A stretch of DNA of 64,000 nt from Alphaproteobacteria bacterium (GCA_016870095.1 VGCI01000007.1:55348-119347), one strand, 5' to 3'; counted from the first letter of the stretch, positions 48,664-57,761 are shown. The notes: generated by a model not told the origin, from the letters alone. Numbers and translations are program-made.

Positions 48664-50259
48664 ATGGATGAAATGCACTATGACGTTGTCATTGTCGGAG
48701 CAGGTCCTTCAGGTCTTTCCGCAGCTATTCGACTCAAACAACTTGATACTTCTCTTCGGGTTTGTATTTTGGAAAAAGGGTCTGAAGTGGGGGCCCATAT
48801 TATCTCAGGCTGTGTTTTTGATCCCCGTGCCTTAGAAGAACTCATTCCGGATTGGCGTCAGAAAGAAGCCCCTCTAACCATTGCGGTTCGAGAAGATCGC
48901 TTTTCCTTCCTTACGCGTCGTTATCAGTTCCGCTTGCCTGTTCCTCTTCAAATGAAAAATGCAAATAATTATATGATCTCCCTCAGTCAATTCTGTCGGT
49001 GGTTAGCTCGTCAGGCGGAGGCTATGGGTGTAGAGATTTATCCCGGATTTGCTGCTACTGACCCTTTATTTAATCATCAAGGAGACCTTTGGGGAGTGAA
49101 AATAGGGGATCAAGGTGTAGGACGTGATGGACAGCCCACCCACTCTTATCAGCCAGGCCTTGCTATTTATGGAAAGCAAATTCTCATTGGAGAAGGATGT
49201 CGAGGAAGTTTGGCCGAGCTTTTAATGCATCATTTTCATTTGAGAGAGGAGTCTTGCCCGCCAACATACGGATTGGGTTTAAAAGAAATATGGGAAGTGA
49301 AGCCAGAATTGCACAAAGAGGGTCGGGTCATTCATAGTATTGGATGGCCCTTGGATTTTCAAACTTATGGGGGAAGTTTCCTCTACCATTTGGCCAATAA
49401 TCAAGTGGCGGTGGGATTTGTGGTAGGCCTAGATTACCAAAATCCTTATTTGTCGCCATTTGAAGAATTTCAGCGATTTAAAATCCATCCGGCTATTCGA
49501 CCTTTGTTTGAAGGAGGAAAGCGCTTAAGTTTTGGGGCAAGAGCCTTAAATGAAGGGGGATGGCAATCCCTCCCAAAACTCACCTTTCCTGGCGGAGCGA
49601 TCATGGGATGCAGTGCAGGTTTTTTGAATGTGCCTAAGATTAAAGGTACACATACCGCCATGAAATCAGGAATGCTCTGTGCTGAAGGTGTATTTGAAAA
49701 GCTACAGGGAAGAGTTAACGATTATGAACATCGATTCCACCAAAGTTGGGCAGCTAAAGAGTTGCATCAAGTGCGTAATATTCGTCCCGGATTTCGTTGG
49801 GGAATGATTCTGGGGCTTATAAATGCGGCACTGGAAACATACATACTGCGTGGTCGATCACCTTGGACCTGGCGAAATCGTAGTGATCATAAAAGTCTAC
49901 GCTTGGCGAAAAATTCAAAAAAAATAATTTATCCTAAGCCGGACGGTAGAATAACTTTTGATCGACTCAGCTCTGTTTTTTTGTGCAATATACATCATAG
50001 CGAAAATCAACCCAATCATCTCAAGCTTAAAATTCCTGAATTAGCAATTTCTCATAATTTAAAACTTTATGATAGCCCTGAGCAACGCTATTGTCCTGCC
50101 AGTGTCTATGAGATTGTAGAAACTGAGGAAAGCCCGCAACTTCATATTAACAGCGCCAATTGCATTCATTGTAAGACTTGTGATATCAAAGACCCATTCC
50201 AAAATATTCAATGGGTACCTCCAGAAGGTGGAAATGGGCCTAATTATACGGATATGTAG
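48664..50259 (+). CDS. Electron-transfer flavoprotein-ubiquinone oxidoreductase
   Basis: ETF-QO passes electrons from ETF to the quinone pool during fatty-acid and amino-acid oxidation. The 531-residue protein has an N-terminal FAD site [31 protein letters not shown], and a C-terminal [4Fe-4S] ferredoxin-like region with [12 protein letters not shown] plus the upstream YCPASVYE. Length and layout match mitochondrial ETFDH. The start at 48664 has GGAA upstream; an in-frame TTG at 48646 is less likely. ETF subunit genes are not nearby. Confidence 0.96.
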   Translation: MDEMHYDVVIVGAGPSGLSAAIRLKQLDTSLRVCILEKGSEVGAHIISGCVFDPRALEELIPDWRQKEAPLTIAVREDRFSFLTRRYQFRLPVPLQMKNANNYMISLSQFCRWLARQAEAMGVEIYPGFAATDPLFNHQGDLWGVKIGDQGVGRDGQPTHSYQPGLAIYGKQILIGEGCRGSLAELLMHHFHLREESCPPTYGLGLKEIWEVKPELHKEGRVIHSIGWPLDFQTYGGSFLYHLANNQVAVGFVVGLDYQNPYLSPFEEFQRFKIHPAIRPLFEGGKRLSFGARALNEGGWQSLPKLTFPGGAIMGCSAGFLNVPKIKGTHTAMKSGMLCAEGVFEKLQGRVNDYEHRFHQSWAAKELHQVRNIRPGFRWGMILGLINAALETYILRGRSPWTWRNRSDHKSLRLAKNSKKIIYPKPDGRITFDRLSSVFLCNIHHSENQPNHLKLKIPELAISHNLKLYDSPEQRYCPASVYEIVETEESPQLHINSANCIHCKTCDIKDPFQNIQWVPPEGGNGPNYTDM

Positions 50260-50299
50260 GCACAATAGTTTTTCTTGAAAGAATTTTTAGGAATTGTCC

Positions 50300-51196
50300 A
50301 TGAATATTACGCGTCTTGCTCCTGCCAAAATCAATCTTATGCTTCATGTGGTCGGACGTCAGGTGGATGGGTATCATCATTTACAAACTCTCGTAATTTT
50401 TGCTGATTATGGTGATGAAATTAGAGTGGGAAAGGCCGAATCATCAAGCTTAACGATTGATGGTCCTTTTGCGCCTCATGTTCCTTTGTCTGCGGATAAC
50501 ATAGTAATTTTAGCTGCACGTTGGGTCAAAGAGCGCTTCCCCATTGTTGACCAAGTCCATATCCACTTAACCAAGAATTTGCCGATTGCTTCTGGTATGG
50601 GGGGTGGGTCGAGCGATGCTGCCGCTACCATTGCCGCACTGCTTTCTTGTCACGAAATTTCATTAACAAGTGCCCAAGAAGATGCTCTTATATTGGCATC
50701 CGGGGAATTGGGAGCAGATGTTCCTATGTGTTTGGCTCATCAATTTGGCAGAGGGCCCCTGTTATGGATTGATAGCTCTGGGCGCGAATCGCTTCCTCTC
50801 CCCATAAATGGAGATATAAAAGGGGTGATGGTTCTGGTCAATCCTGGTGTTCCTATTTCGACTCCTGCCATTTTTAAAAAAATTCAGCCTCCCTATACAG
50901 CGTCTCAAGATTTTAAAAATCTCTTAGAGAATCATTTTCAAGGTAATGTCGTGGAGTATTTAAAAGCTCAAAAAAATGATTTAATGGAATCCGCAACAAC
51001 CCAAGAAGCAAAAATTGGCAAACTGCTTCAAGCTCTTCAAAAAGCTCCGGGATGTTTGATTGCAAGAATGTCGGGCAGTGGAGCAACTTGTTTTGCTATG
51101 TTCGAAGATGAAGAATTTGCGAAATCAGCATTGATTCGAAAAATGCCTAAAGCTTGGGGGGTGACTTGTAACTTTTGGGGGTCCGTTGAAAAATAA
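50300..51196 (+). CDS. ispE: 4-diphosphocytidyl-2-C-methyl-D-erythritol kinase
   Basis: IspE performs the fourth step of the MEP isoprenoid pathway. The 298-residue GHMP kinase has APAKINLMLHVVGRQVDGYH at the start and the ATP loop LPIASGMGGGSSDAA at about residues 95-110. The C-terminal MSGSGATCFAMF is also typical. AGGA precedes the ATG by about eight bases; an in-frame TTG two codons earlier is unlikely. Confidence 0.97.
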   Translation: MNITRLAPAKINLMLHVVGRQVDGYHHLQTLVIFADYGDEIRVGKAESSSLTIDGPFAPHVPLSADNIVILAARWVKERFPIVDQVHIHLTKNLPIASGMGGGSSDAAATIAALLSCHEISLTSAQEDALILASGELGADVPMCLAHQFGRGPLLWIDSSGRESLPLPINGDIKGVMVLVNPGVPISTPAIFKKIQPPYTASQDFKNLLENHFQGNVVEYLKAQKNDLMESATTQEAKIGKLLQALQKAPGCLIARMSGSGATCFAMFEDEEFAKSALIRKMPKAWGVTCNFWGSVEK

Positions 51197-51221
51197 TCAC
51201 TGCCAAATGCCCCAGAAATCA

Positions 51222-51899
51222 ATGATGACAAAAAAAATTGGGTTTGTGATCATTCTAGCCATCGCTTTTATTCCAAATATTATCGCTACCGAAATAGAAA
51301 AATTTGATCCGAAAAAGATGAAAGTTTCTCTTGCTGGAATTAAATTAATTGCAAGATTTGAAGGGTTTCAAGATAGCATTTATGAGTGCCCAGCAGGAAA
51401 ACCTACAATTGGTTTCGGCCATGTTGTGGAAACATCTGAGACAAATAAATATTTGAAGAAATTATCACTCAAAGAGGGACTAACGCTTTTAAATTCAGAT
51501 ATTGTTGATAGATATGAACCTGATATTCAAAGACTAGTTACCATTCCTTTGGAACAAGGCCAATTCGATGCTCTCACTTCTTTTGATTACAACTTAGGGG
51601 CAAAAAATTTAGGTAATTCAACACTTTTACAACATCTCAATGCGGCGGACATTCATCAAGCCTCTCTTCAATTCCCTTTATGGCGCAAAGCCGCTGGTCA
51701 ATATCTTCCCGGTTTGTTCAAAAGAAGGTTAGCGGAAATGTTTATATTTAGAGGGGACGATAAAATTCCTGAGGATTTGGGGACTATTCCGACCAGCCTT
51801 CCGGGCGAAACTTTGTTGATGGTTTATCAAAACTTGGCGCCGGCCGTGCAACGCGAAGCGCAGGATATTTACCTAGAATATAAAGCAAATAGTCGTTAG
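51222..51899 (+). CDS. Exported GH24 lysozyme (phage endolysin type)
   Basis: The 225-residue protein has a signal peptide (MMTKKIGFVIILAIAFIPN) followed by a GH24 muramidase domain. FEGFQDSIYECPAGKPTIGFGHV holds the catalytic Glu and the CPAG/TIG.GH signature of lambdoid phage endolysins, and LTSFDYNLGAKNLGNSTLL is the usual second segment. It would cleave peptidoglycan once exported. The gene starts 25 bases after ispE and no other phage gene is nearby, so it is a domesticated gene or an acquired single gene. The ORF extends upstream to 51186, overlapping ispE, but the signal peptide argues for 51222. Shown in pieces here, the motif region is residues about 43-67. Confidence 0.85.
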   Translation: MMTKKIGFVIILAIAFIPNIIATEIEKFDPKKMKVSLAGIKLIARFEGFQDSIYECPAGKPTIGFGHVVETSETNKYLKKLSLKEGLTLLNSDIVDRYEPDIQRLVTIPLEQGQFDALTSFDYNLGAKNLGNSTLLQHLNAADIHQASLQFPLWRKAAGQYLPGLFKRRLAEMFIFRGDDKIPEDLGTIPTSLPGETLLMVYQNLAPAVQREAQDIYLEYKANSR

Positions 51900-51900
51900 C

Positions 51901-51950
51901 TGTCCCTCTTATGAGGGCATTAGACAAACAAAAGTCCCTCAGAGGACAAA
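51901..51950 (+). terminator. Hairpins after the lysozyme gene
   Basis: CCCTC-TTAT-GAGGG directly follows the lysozyme stop, and a second small hairpin (GTCC...GGAC) lies about 30 bases on. The first resembles the loop half of the terminator at 31346-31386. No T tract follows, so this is tentative. Confidence 0.35.
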
Positions 51951-51985
51951 TTCTTAACAATGGCGATTAACAGAAATTTAGAAAA

Positions 51986-52387
51986 ACCAGATGGCCTATA
52001 AGCCGGGTTCTGTCCATAAGGTTTGCACCTTACTGGATGACTATTCATCTGGGACGGCTGTTACCAGCCGCCTCGAGCGATCAACCCGGATGACATGCAC
52101 AAACACATTGGAGGAGTTTCCTCCTCCCTCATCCCTATTAGATCTTGCTCCGGGTGGGGTTTACCCTGCCACTTCTGTTACCAGAAGTGCGGTGCGCTCT
52201 TACCGCCCCATTTCACCCTTACCTCAAGCTTTCGCTCAGGCGGTATAATTTCTGTGGCACTTTCCCTAAAGCCAGCCTTTATTAACTGACCCCGGCGGAC
52301 GTTATCCGCCACCCTGTTTGTGTGGAGCCCGGACTTTCCTCCCATTTGTAGTTGCCTACAAATCAGCAGTCATCCAGCCATCTGGTA
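51986..52387 (-). ncRNA. rnpB: RNase P RNA (bacterial class A)
   Basis: RNase P RNA trims the 5' ends of tRNAs. The minus strand holds the conserved elements: GAGGAAAGTCCGGGCTCC (52325-52342), GAAAGTGCCACAGAAA, GGGTGAAATGGGGCGGTAAGAGCGCACC in pieces around 52196-52223, AGAACCCGGCTTATAG, and an outer P1 helix pairing CCAGATGG at the 5' end (52385-52378) with CCATCTGG at the 3' end. The length of about 400 nt is normal. Short ORFs drawn across it on the plus strand are not genes. Confidence 0.96.
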
Positions 52388-52393
52388 CCTGAC

Positions 52394-52422
52394 AAGATAG
52401 GTTTCCTTTGACGTTTTGTCAA
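52394..52422 (-). promoter_or_regulatory. Promoter of rnpB
   Basis: On the minus strand TTGACA (52422-52417) is followed after exactly 17 bases by TATCTT (52399-52394). Transcription would start about seven bases later, just at the 5' end of the RNA. This is the clearest sigma-70 promoter in the window. Confidence 0.85.
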
Positions 52423-52519
52423 TGAAGCGATATTGTCGGTGAACCAAATCAAAAAAAGCTGCTCGTTTAGACGGACACATCAACAATACTTAAATTTTGT
52501 GAGTTAGGAAGAAGGCAAT

Positions 52520-53512
52520 ATGTCAAGCAATCCCATTTTGGTGCAAATTATCCGCGGAGATATGATAGAAAGTTTTTTTCGCGGTGCCTACGTTATCATG
52601 GATTCAGCTGGTCAAATTATTGATTCTGTTGGAGATATTGATCGCCCTATTTATCCGCGCTCCGCTTTAAAACCAATTCAGGCTATTGGTCTGTTAGAAT
52701 GTGGGGCGGGAGAGGCATACAAGCTATCACTTCCTGAAATTGCTCTGTCGTGTGCTTCGCATAATGGGGAAGAGCGTCATATACACATTGTCAACGAATG
52801 GCTTGAACGCTTGGGTTTTGATTGCAATATTTTGGAATGTGGCATTCACGCATCCATGAATCAGGAAACGATGTTGGCATTTGTGCGTGCGGGCAATAAA
52901 TTAACACCTGCCCATAATGCTTGCTCTGGTAAACATACAGGATTTGTGACGCAAGCGCTTCACATGAAAGTACCTGTTGCGGGTTATACGCACTTAGATC
53001 ATCCTGTTCAACAGCACACAAATCGCATGATTGAAGAGATGATCGGTATCAGTGTTACTGAAGCTCCCAAAGGGATTGATGGTTGTCAGGTCCCGGTAAT
53101 TGGAATGCCGTTAAAAAATTTGGCTCACGGGATGGCGAAAATGAGTAACCCAATAGGGTTAAGGCCTGCTCTATCGAAGAGTATTCAAAGGATTGTTACG
53201 GCTATACAGACCCATCCAGATTTGATTGCAGGTACGGGACGATTCTGCAGTGCAATTACACTAGGTACTGAAGGGAAAATTTTGGCAAAGATGGGAGCAG
53301 ATGGTGTTTTCTCTGTCATTTTACCAGAAAAAGGATGGGGAATTGCTTTGAAAATAGACGACGGTAATCTGGTTGCCGCTGAGGTGGCTATCTTGGGTAT
53401 TTTGACAAAGCATAATCTTGTCGCCCCTCATTCCACTTGGGATCGTTGGGCGCACCCCACTATTAAAACATGGAATAAACAGATTGTAGGGGAAATTTCT
53501 TTCGTCGGCTAA
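52520..53512 (+). CDS. Type II L-asparaginase (Rhizobium etli AII-like)
   Basis: The 330-residue protein matches the PF06089 family, unrelated to the E. coli asparaginases. YPRSALKPIQAIGLLECGA, LSCASHNGEE, NACSGKHTGFVTQA and GIDGCQVPV are the conserved blocks with the Ser, Lys and Cys residues implicated in catalysis and zinc binding. GGAAGAAGG lies before the ATG. It would convert asparagine to aspartate and ammonia in the cytoplasm. Confidence 0.92.
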   Translation: MSSNPILVQIIRGDMIESFFRGAYVIMDSAGQIIDSVGDIDRPIYPRSALKPIQAIGLLECGAGEAYKLSLPEIALSCASHNGEERHIHIVNEWLERLGFDCNILECGIHASMNQETMLAFVRAGNKLTPAHNACSGKHTGFVTQALHMKVPVAGYTHLDHPVQQHTNRMIEEMIGISVTEAPKGIDGCQVPVIGMPLKNLAHGMAKMSNPIGLRPALSKSIQRIVTAIQTHPDLIAGTGRFCSAITLGTEGKILAKMGADGVFSVILPEKGWGIALKIDDGNLVAAEVAILGILTKHNLVAPHSTWDRWAHPTIKTWNKQIVGEISFVG

Positions 53513-53527
53513 TTTGGGATTAAACAT

Positions 53528-53956
53528 ATGGTTATGACGTATGTTCTTTTGGGAGTCAGCTCAGTCTATATCGTGGTTAAAGATGTCCGTTTCCAGCACA
53601 TTCCCCTAAAAGGCTTAGCCTTATTCTTTGGGGCGAGTCTTCTGAAACAGTTTTGGGAACCGGAACTTGAAGGAATTGGGGTTGCGGTGAGCTTGGTGAT
53701 TATTTTGCTGAGTTGTTATGGGCTGTTTTCCATTTTTAAATGCAAACCGACCATGGGTACTGGTGATTTACTGTTAGGTCCCAGTTGTGGTCTATGGCTG
53801 CAATTTTTAGAACTTCCTGCTTTTTTAGTTATGACGGGTCTTTTGGGATTAATTTTAGGCGTTTATTGGCGATACCGCTGGAAAATGATAACCTTTCCTT
53901 TTGCTCCAGCCCTGCTATTCGGATTAGGTATTTCGCTCATAATGCGTTGTTTTTGA
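53528..53956 (+). CDS. A24-family prepilin peptidase-like membrane protein
   Basis: The 142-residue membrane protein has the two Asp motifs of A24 aspartyl peptidases: VKDVRFQHIP near residue 20 and GTGDLLLGPSCGLWL near 78. The usual GxGDxK reads GTGDLLL, so the Lys is lost. There is no N-methyltransferase domain, as in CpaA/TadV. No pilin or pilus genes are nearby. It starts 15 bases after the asparaginase gene. Confidence 0.75.
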   Translation: MVMTYVLLGVSSVYIVVKDVRFQHIPLKGLALFFGASLLKQFWEPELEGIGVAVSLVIILLSCYGLFSIFKCKPTMGTGDLLLGPSCGLWLQFLELPAFLVMTGLLGLILGVYWRYRWKMITFPFAPALLFGLGISLIMRCF

Positions 53957-54011
53957 TAAGGGAATGGGCTATGAGTTGTGAAATCATTAATGTTGAAGAG
54001 ACTCTAATAAA

Positions 54012-54980
54012 ATGATGCAAAAAAAAACATCATCCTTTTCGGTACCATGGGGCATTGTTTTAAAATGCCTCGTATCGGGAAGTCTAATCTACTGGCTGCT
54101 AAATAAAATTGATATTGTTAATGTTTGGGAGATTATCAAAGAGCTGAACGGTGGAATTTTGTTAGTTGTTTTGCTTCTAATTTGGTTGACTCTTTTTGCA
54201 ATCGCGAAACGTTGGCAATTGGTGACTCAGTTGGGGGGTATGGATCCGCCATTAAGTCATTTGACTGAAGCCACTTTCATTGGGGCTTGTTTTAATCAGT
54301 TTCTGCCAAGTTCAGTGGGGGGAGACTTCTTCCGCATACTGGCAATACGTCGCTATGGAGCTTCTTTAAATGAGGCTGTCACAAGTGTTTTTATGGATCG
54401 TTTATTTGGTTTTATTTCCCTTGGGATTTTGTGTTTACTCGTCATTCCTCTAGAAGGGCAAGCTTTGCTGAATTCTGATCTCAAGTGGCCCTTCTTACTG
54501 ACATTGTTGCTTCTTGGAGGCACACTGGGAGGAGGATCCTTGCTTCTTTTTTTTCCTAAGCGATGGCAAGGATATTTCTTTATCCGGCCCTTTCATTCGG
54601 CCATTGAAGTGGTGCAAAGGTCTTTGAAAAAAAGGATTTTGTTTTTAAGCATGTTCATGACTTCCTTTATAGCAAGTATCTTACTCATTTTAGGATTGCA
54701 AATATTGATGTTCGCCTTTGATATTCCTTTGACTTGGAAACAGGGGGCCGCTATCTTACCGGCGGTTATTTTACTTGCATCGTTGCCCATCTCATTTGCA
54801 GGATGGGGATTGCGTGAAGGCGCAATCATGATGGCTTTAGGCGCCTATGGTGTGCCACAAGAAACTGCTCTCGCTATGTCTCTTGTCTATGGCACATTGC
54901 ATCTCGCGAGCGCGTTTCCTGGCTTGATATTATGGATTTTAGACAAGCGTCGATTAAAACCATCTGTGTCGTCTGCGTAA
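54012..54980 (+). CDS. YbhN/LPG-synthase-like membrane protein (UPF0104)
   Basis: The 322-residue protein has about eight membrane segments and the family motif FNQFLPSSVGGDFFRI, with FAGWGLREGAIMMALGAYGV near the end. It corresponds to the flippase half of lysyl-phosphatidylglycerol synthase without the synthase domain, and probably moves a lipid or hydrophobic molecule. Substrate unknown. Confidence 0.85.
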   Translation: MMQKKTSSFSVPWGIVLKCLVSGSLIYWLLNKIDIVNVWEIIKELNGGILLVVLLLIWLTLFAIAKRWQLVTQLGGMDPPLSHLTEATFIGACFNQFLPSSVGGDFFRILAIRRYGASLNEAVTSVFMDRLFGFISLGILCLLVIPLEGQALLNSDLKWPFLLTLLLLGGTLGGGSLLLFFPKRWQGYFFIRPFHSAIEVVQRSLKKRILFLSMFMTSFIASILLILGLQILMFAFDIPLTWKQGAAILPAVILLASLPISFAGWGLREGAIMMALGAYGVPQETALAMSLVYGTLHLASAFPGLILWILDKRRLKPSVSSA

Positions 54981-55031
54981 GGAAAATACCCCTTAAACAA
55001 AATAATCCGAATGAAGGGGGGTTGTGTTGAA

Positions 55032-55886
55032 ATGGGATTTTCGGTCATAATCCCTACCAGGATTAATGACTCAAGGTGTTACATGAGGTGTTCTTATTAT
55101 TGCGTGGGCGATATCTATGATATCGACGAATTGGCTAAGTACCTAAGAGAAGAGGGGCGTGAGCCAAAATTTTACGATAACGTTGTTCATATTCGCAAAG
55201 AAAATGAAAATGAAACTTTCGGCGATGTTTTTATCTTTCCTTACGGCTGTGCTATTTTTTGGGGATTAGAAGAGGAGGAAGAACACGTTATTCTTTCTGA
55301 ACTACGACCGTATGTTGGTTATCCTTTGATGTTCCCTACTCATGATCAATCGACTTTTCATTACGGCAATGCCACAGTTATTGAAGAAGAAGATGACGAG
55401 ATCGTTCTGGAATCAGACGATGTTTTAATAAAACTTTCTATATCTCATGGTTTATCTCAATCGGTCAAACTAGAATGGTTTGAAGAGTCTGTCAGTCATA
55501 CTATTGAGAAAACACGCCATTTGCCTGAAGAACTTGCCCGAAAAGGGAAGATCTACATGTCACGCAAAAAACTTTCAAAAAAAATTGGGGCCTTATTTGC
55601 GGAAAGAAATTCCATAAACCTCCATAGTGATATTTTAGATACCCCTGAATTCTTTTGGCGACGACCCCGCTATGAGCCCTATTATCTTATGGCTTCTGAA
55701 TATATGGACATCCAAACGCGCTTAGATATTCTTAATCGTCGCTTAAATGTTATTCATGAGCTTTACGATATTTTGTCCAGTGAGTTAAATCATCGGCATT
55801 CTTCGCGACTTGAGCTGACAATTATTCTTCTCATTTTAATTGAGGTCGTTGTTGTTTTACGCAATGAGCTTATGAAGCTTTTATAA
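55032..55886 (+). CDS. RMD1/DUF155 (YagE) family protein
   Basis: The 284-residue protein has the DUF155 pattern: VFIFPYGCAIFWGL in the first half, LARKGKIYMSRKKLSKKIG, a DTPEFFWRRPRYEPYYLMASEYMDI block and a C-terminal hydrophobic anchor. Mitochondrial RMND1 helps translation; the bacterial role is not known. I start at 55032, which has AAGGGGGG about ten bases upstream; an ATG at 55011 is in frame but overlaps that signal. Confidence 0.85.
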   Translation: MGFSVIIPTRINDSRCYMRCSYYCVGDIYDIDELAKYLREEGREPKFYDNVVHIRKENENETFGDVFIFPYGCAIFWGLEEEEEHVILSELRPYVGYPLMFPTHDQSTFHYGNATVIEEEDDEIVLESDDVLIKLSISHGLSQSVKLEWFEESVSHTIEKTRHLPEELARKGKIYMSRKKLSKKIGALFAERNSINLHSDILDTPEFFWRRPRYEPYYLMASEYMDIQTRLDILNRRLNVIHELYDILSSELNHRHSSRLELTIILLILIEVVVVLRNELMKLL

Positions 55887-56017
55887 GTTTTCGTGCAGTT
55901 AAGTCTTTAAAAGGAAGATAATTCTCTTTATTAGATTAGGTAATAGAAGGTAATTCTTAAGATTTTCGTTAGGTTATTGCAATTTAAAGATTTTCTTAAG
56001 AATATTTCCCTTTTCCA

Positions 56018-56047
56018 TTGACCCTGCGTCAAGAATCATCTTATAAA
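56018..56047 (+). promoter_or_regulatory. Promoter of tRNA-Lys
   Basis: TTGACC (56018-56023) and TATAAA (56042-56047) are 18 bases apart and would start transcription about 16 bases before the tRNA. Confidence 0.7.
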
Positions 56048-56070
56048 GAGGATAATCTCATGAAAACGTG

Positions 56071-56146
56071 GGGCCCTTAGCTCAGTTGGTAGAGCATCTG
56101 ACTTTTAATCAGAGGGTCGTTGGTTCGAATCCAACAGGGCCCACCA
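56071..56146 (+). tRNA. tRNA-Lys (anticodon UUU)
   Basis: A complete cloverleaf can be drawn: acceptor stem GGGCCCT with AGGGCCC, D arm with AGCTCAGTTGGTAGAGC, anticodon stem CTGAC/ATCAG with TTT at its centre, and T loop GGTTCGAATCC. CCA is encoded. The DNA that follows contains island-type genes, and tRNA-Lys is a common integration site; no second copy of the tRNA 3' end is seen in the window. Confidence 0.97.
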
Positions 56147-56478
56147 TGAATCCTGCGGTTTAGCGGGGATCGCACAATAAGGAGAGTTTCTTCGGGTATA
56201 CCCCGGGTATACTTTGAATTCAAGTTATGCCTTATAAAAATAGCCATTTTTTCAAATACATCCCAAAAGTCATTTTATTGCCCAAGTTCCTCTTGGCTTA
56301 TACTCGGCAGAATTTCCAACCCCTGGATATTCTTTGATCCACATCAATGCGACAGCACGACAATGCGACATTAGAAAAATTATTGTCGATGAAGCGCAGA
56401 AATCCTAGTTGAAGGAAGTTTGAAAGTGTCGCATTATCTTTTGCGACGCCATGCGACAGACTTTTAAGGATAAGGTTG
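56147..56478. other. Noncoding region after tRNA-Lys with inverted and direct repeats
   Basis: This 332-base stretch has no convincing ORF and no integrase. It holds the inverted repeat GTATACCC-C-GGGTATAC (56196-56212) and a cluster of ATGCGACA motifs (listed separately). It may include the attachment site and the control region of the following gene. Confidence 0.5.
56346..56458. repeat. Cluster of ATGCGACA motifs
   Basis: AATGCGACA occurs at 56346-56354 and 56362-56370, its exact reverse complement at 56427-56435, and CATGCGACA at 56450-56458; TTGCGACGC at 56441-56449 is a partial copy. The last copies end about 20 bases before the next gene. Operators for a self-regulating island protein, or replication/integration iterons, would look like this. 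Confidence 0.6.
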
Positions 56479-57321
56479 ATGATTTGGAATAAGCATAAGG
56501 ATTTCTCATCAGAGTTTCTAACCAAGTATCATGATTATGTCCTTTATGATGTCGCGCATCGTATTAAGGCATTCCTTCTTTATCCCCCTAACTGTTCTTG
56601 TGAAGGTATTTGCCAATGTGAGTCGATACGAGACAAGATCGTTCTGTCTTTGAATATGGATTTCTTGCATCAAGCTCAAGAAAGAAGCGCCTCTTCTGAC
56701 CAGCTAAATGCCATGAAGATGATTTTCAAGATTCCGGACGATAGTTATTTCAAGGCTAATTATGCACGCAGTTATCCTGTATGGCTTATCGAAGAGAGAT
56801 TGAGTCAAGAAGACAGGAAGAAAAATTTTAAGATCGTTGAGCAATTGGTATGGGGACTTCTTCGGCTTGCTAAAACATATGAGCTCTCGGTGTTTAAAGA
56901 GCCACGAGCGAGTATTAATGAAGCTGTTGAGATAATTTTGGGAGATACTCCTCTGAAGACGAAGACGAAGCAATTAGATCGAGAGCCACCCCTCTGTGGG
57001 GAAAAGGGCTATGGAGTCCAATTGAATATCTATAAATCTGTCTGTCATTTTGTGGCCGCTTACGAACATATGAAAGAGGATAATCCTTCTTTTTCTTTAA
57101 CTCAGCCTGAACACATTGAAGCGTTTTTAAGTCTCTCCCACTGGATCAGAAATAAACTGCTCAAACTTAAAACGCCCAACATTAAAGAGAACTCCTTGTT
57201 TCCTGATAAGGCTCTGTTGCCTCTTCCAGCCTGGGTAAACAGCGATGATGTTCATGTTTCCATCGAGCCTTTTGAGCACAAGCTTCAGAAGATAAATGAT
57301 TCACTGCAAAAAGTAGCTTAA
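56479..57321 (+). CDS. Island gene of unknown function, 280 aa
   Basis: This soluble, helical, charged protein has no signal peptide or recognised domain. A Cys cluster (CSCEGICQC, residues about 36-44) might bind metal. AAGGA lies about nine bases before the ATG at 56479, and a TTG directly before is also in frame. Its start is preceded by the ATGCGACA repeats, so it could be the DNA-binding protein that uses them, but no HTH is evident. Confidence 0.55.
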   Translation: MIWNKHKDFSSEFLTKYHDYVLYDVAHRIKAFLLYPPNCSCEGICQCESIRDKIVLSLNMDFLHQAQERSASSDQLNAMKMIFKIPDDSYFKANYARSYPVWLIEERLSQEDRKKNFKIVEQLVWGLLRLAKTYELSVFKEPRASINEAVEIILGDTPLKTKTKQLDREPPLCGEKGYGVQLNIYKSVCHFVAAYEHMKEDNPSFSLTQPEHIEAFLSLSHWIRNKLLKLKTPNIKENSLFPDKALLPLPAWVNSDDVHVSIEPFEHKLQKINDSLQKVA

Positions 57322-57518
57322 AACCACTCCGGACCTCCGCAATATTTTTGCGCAAGTGTAACGCCACTCAATCTCAAAAGTTCTTTTTGTGAATCAACAT
57401 AATTCGCCATAGATGTCACCTTGGTAATTTAATAATCCAAGTTTTTTCAATGACTTCCTTATCTATAATTATATTTGGCCTTGTTCATTTTTATTAATTT
57501 AGAGAGAGGAATACGTTT

Positions 57519-57761
57519 ATGGAGGACTGGAATCAGCATCGATTGTTAAGTCGTAAGGAAGCCGCTGAGTTTTTGGGGGTGAAGGAGATCACGCTTGCGA
57601 TTTGGCAATCATCTCGGCGTTATAAGCTCCCCGTTGTGAAGGTTGGGAGGCTCGTTAAATATAGGTTCGGGGACTTGCTCGATTTTGTTGAGCGACGGAC
57701 AGTGAATCAATCAACACCTGAGGGAAAGAAGGCGAGCGATTCTTCTTTTGATAACCAATGA
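57519..57761 (+). CDS. AlpA/excisionase-like helix-turn-helix protein
   Basis: The 80-residue protein matches the HTH_17/AlpA pattern: LLSRKEAAEFLGVKEITLAIW followed by KVGRLVKYRFGDLLDFVERRT. Such small winged-helix proteins regulate excision or replication genes of integrated elements. AGAGAGGAA precedes the ATG. The stop overlaps the start of the next gene by four bases, so the two are co-translated. The conserved Arg before the recognition helix wing (SSRRYKLP) is present. Confidence 0.85.
   Translation: MEDWNQHRLLSRKEAAEFLGVKEITLAIWQSSRRYKLPVVKVGRLVKYRFGDLLDFVERRTVNQSTPEGKKASDSSFDNQ

Noticed and set aside
51991..52289. ORFs on the plus strand across 51991-52289
   Set aside because: They lie within rnpB on the opposite strand, and the conserved RNA explains the sequence.
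55951..56003. TTCTTAAGAA-like inverted repeats before tRNA-Lys
   Set aside because: They are AT-rich and short; chance is likely.
56298..56525. 75-codon ORF on the minus strand
   Set aside because: It crosses the ATGCGACA repeats and the start of the next gene and has no ribosome binding site or known motif; it is not a convincing integrase remnant.
57318..57410. 30-codon ORF on the minus strand with AAGGTGA upstream
   Set aside because: It has a fair ribosome binding site but no recognisable content and ends inside the stop region of the neighbour; too short to support.
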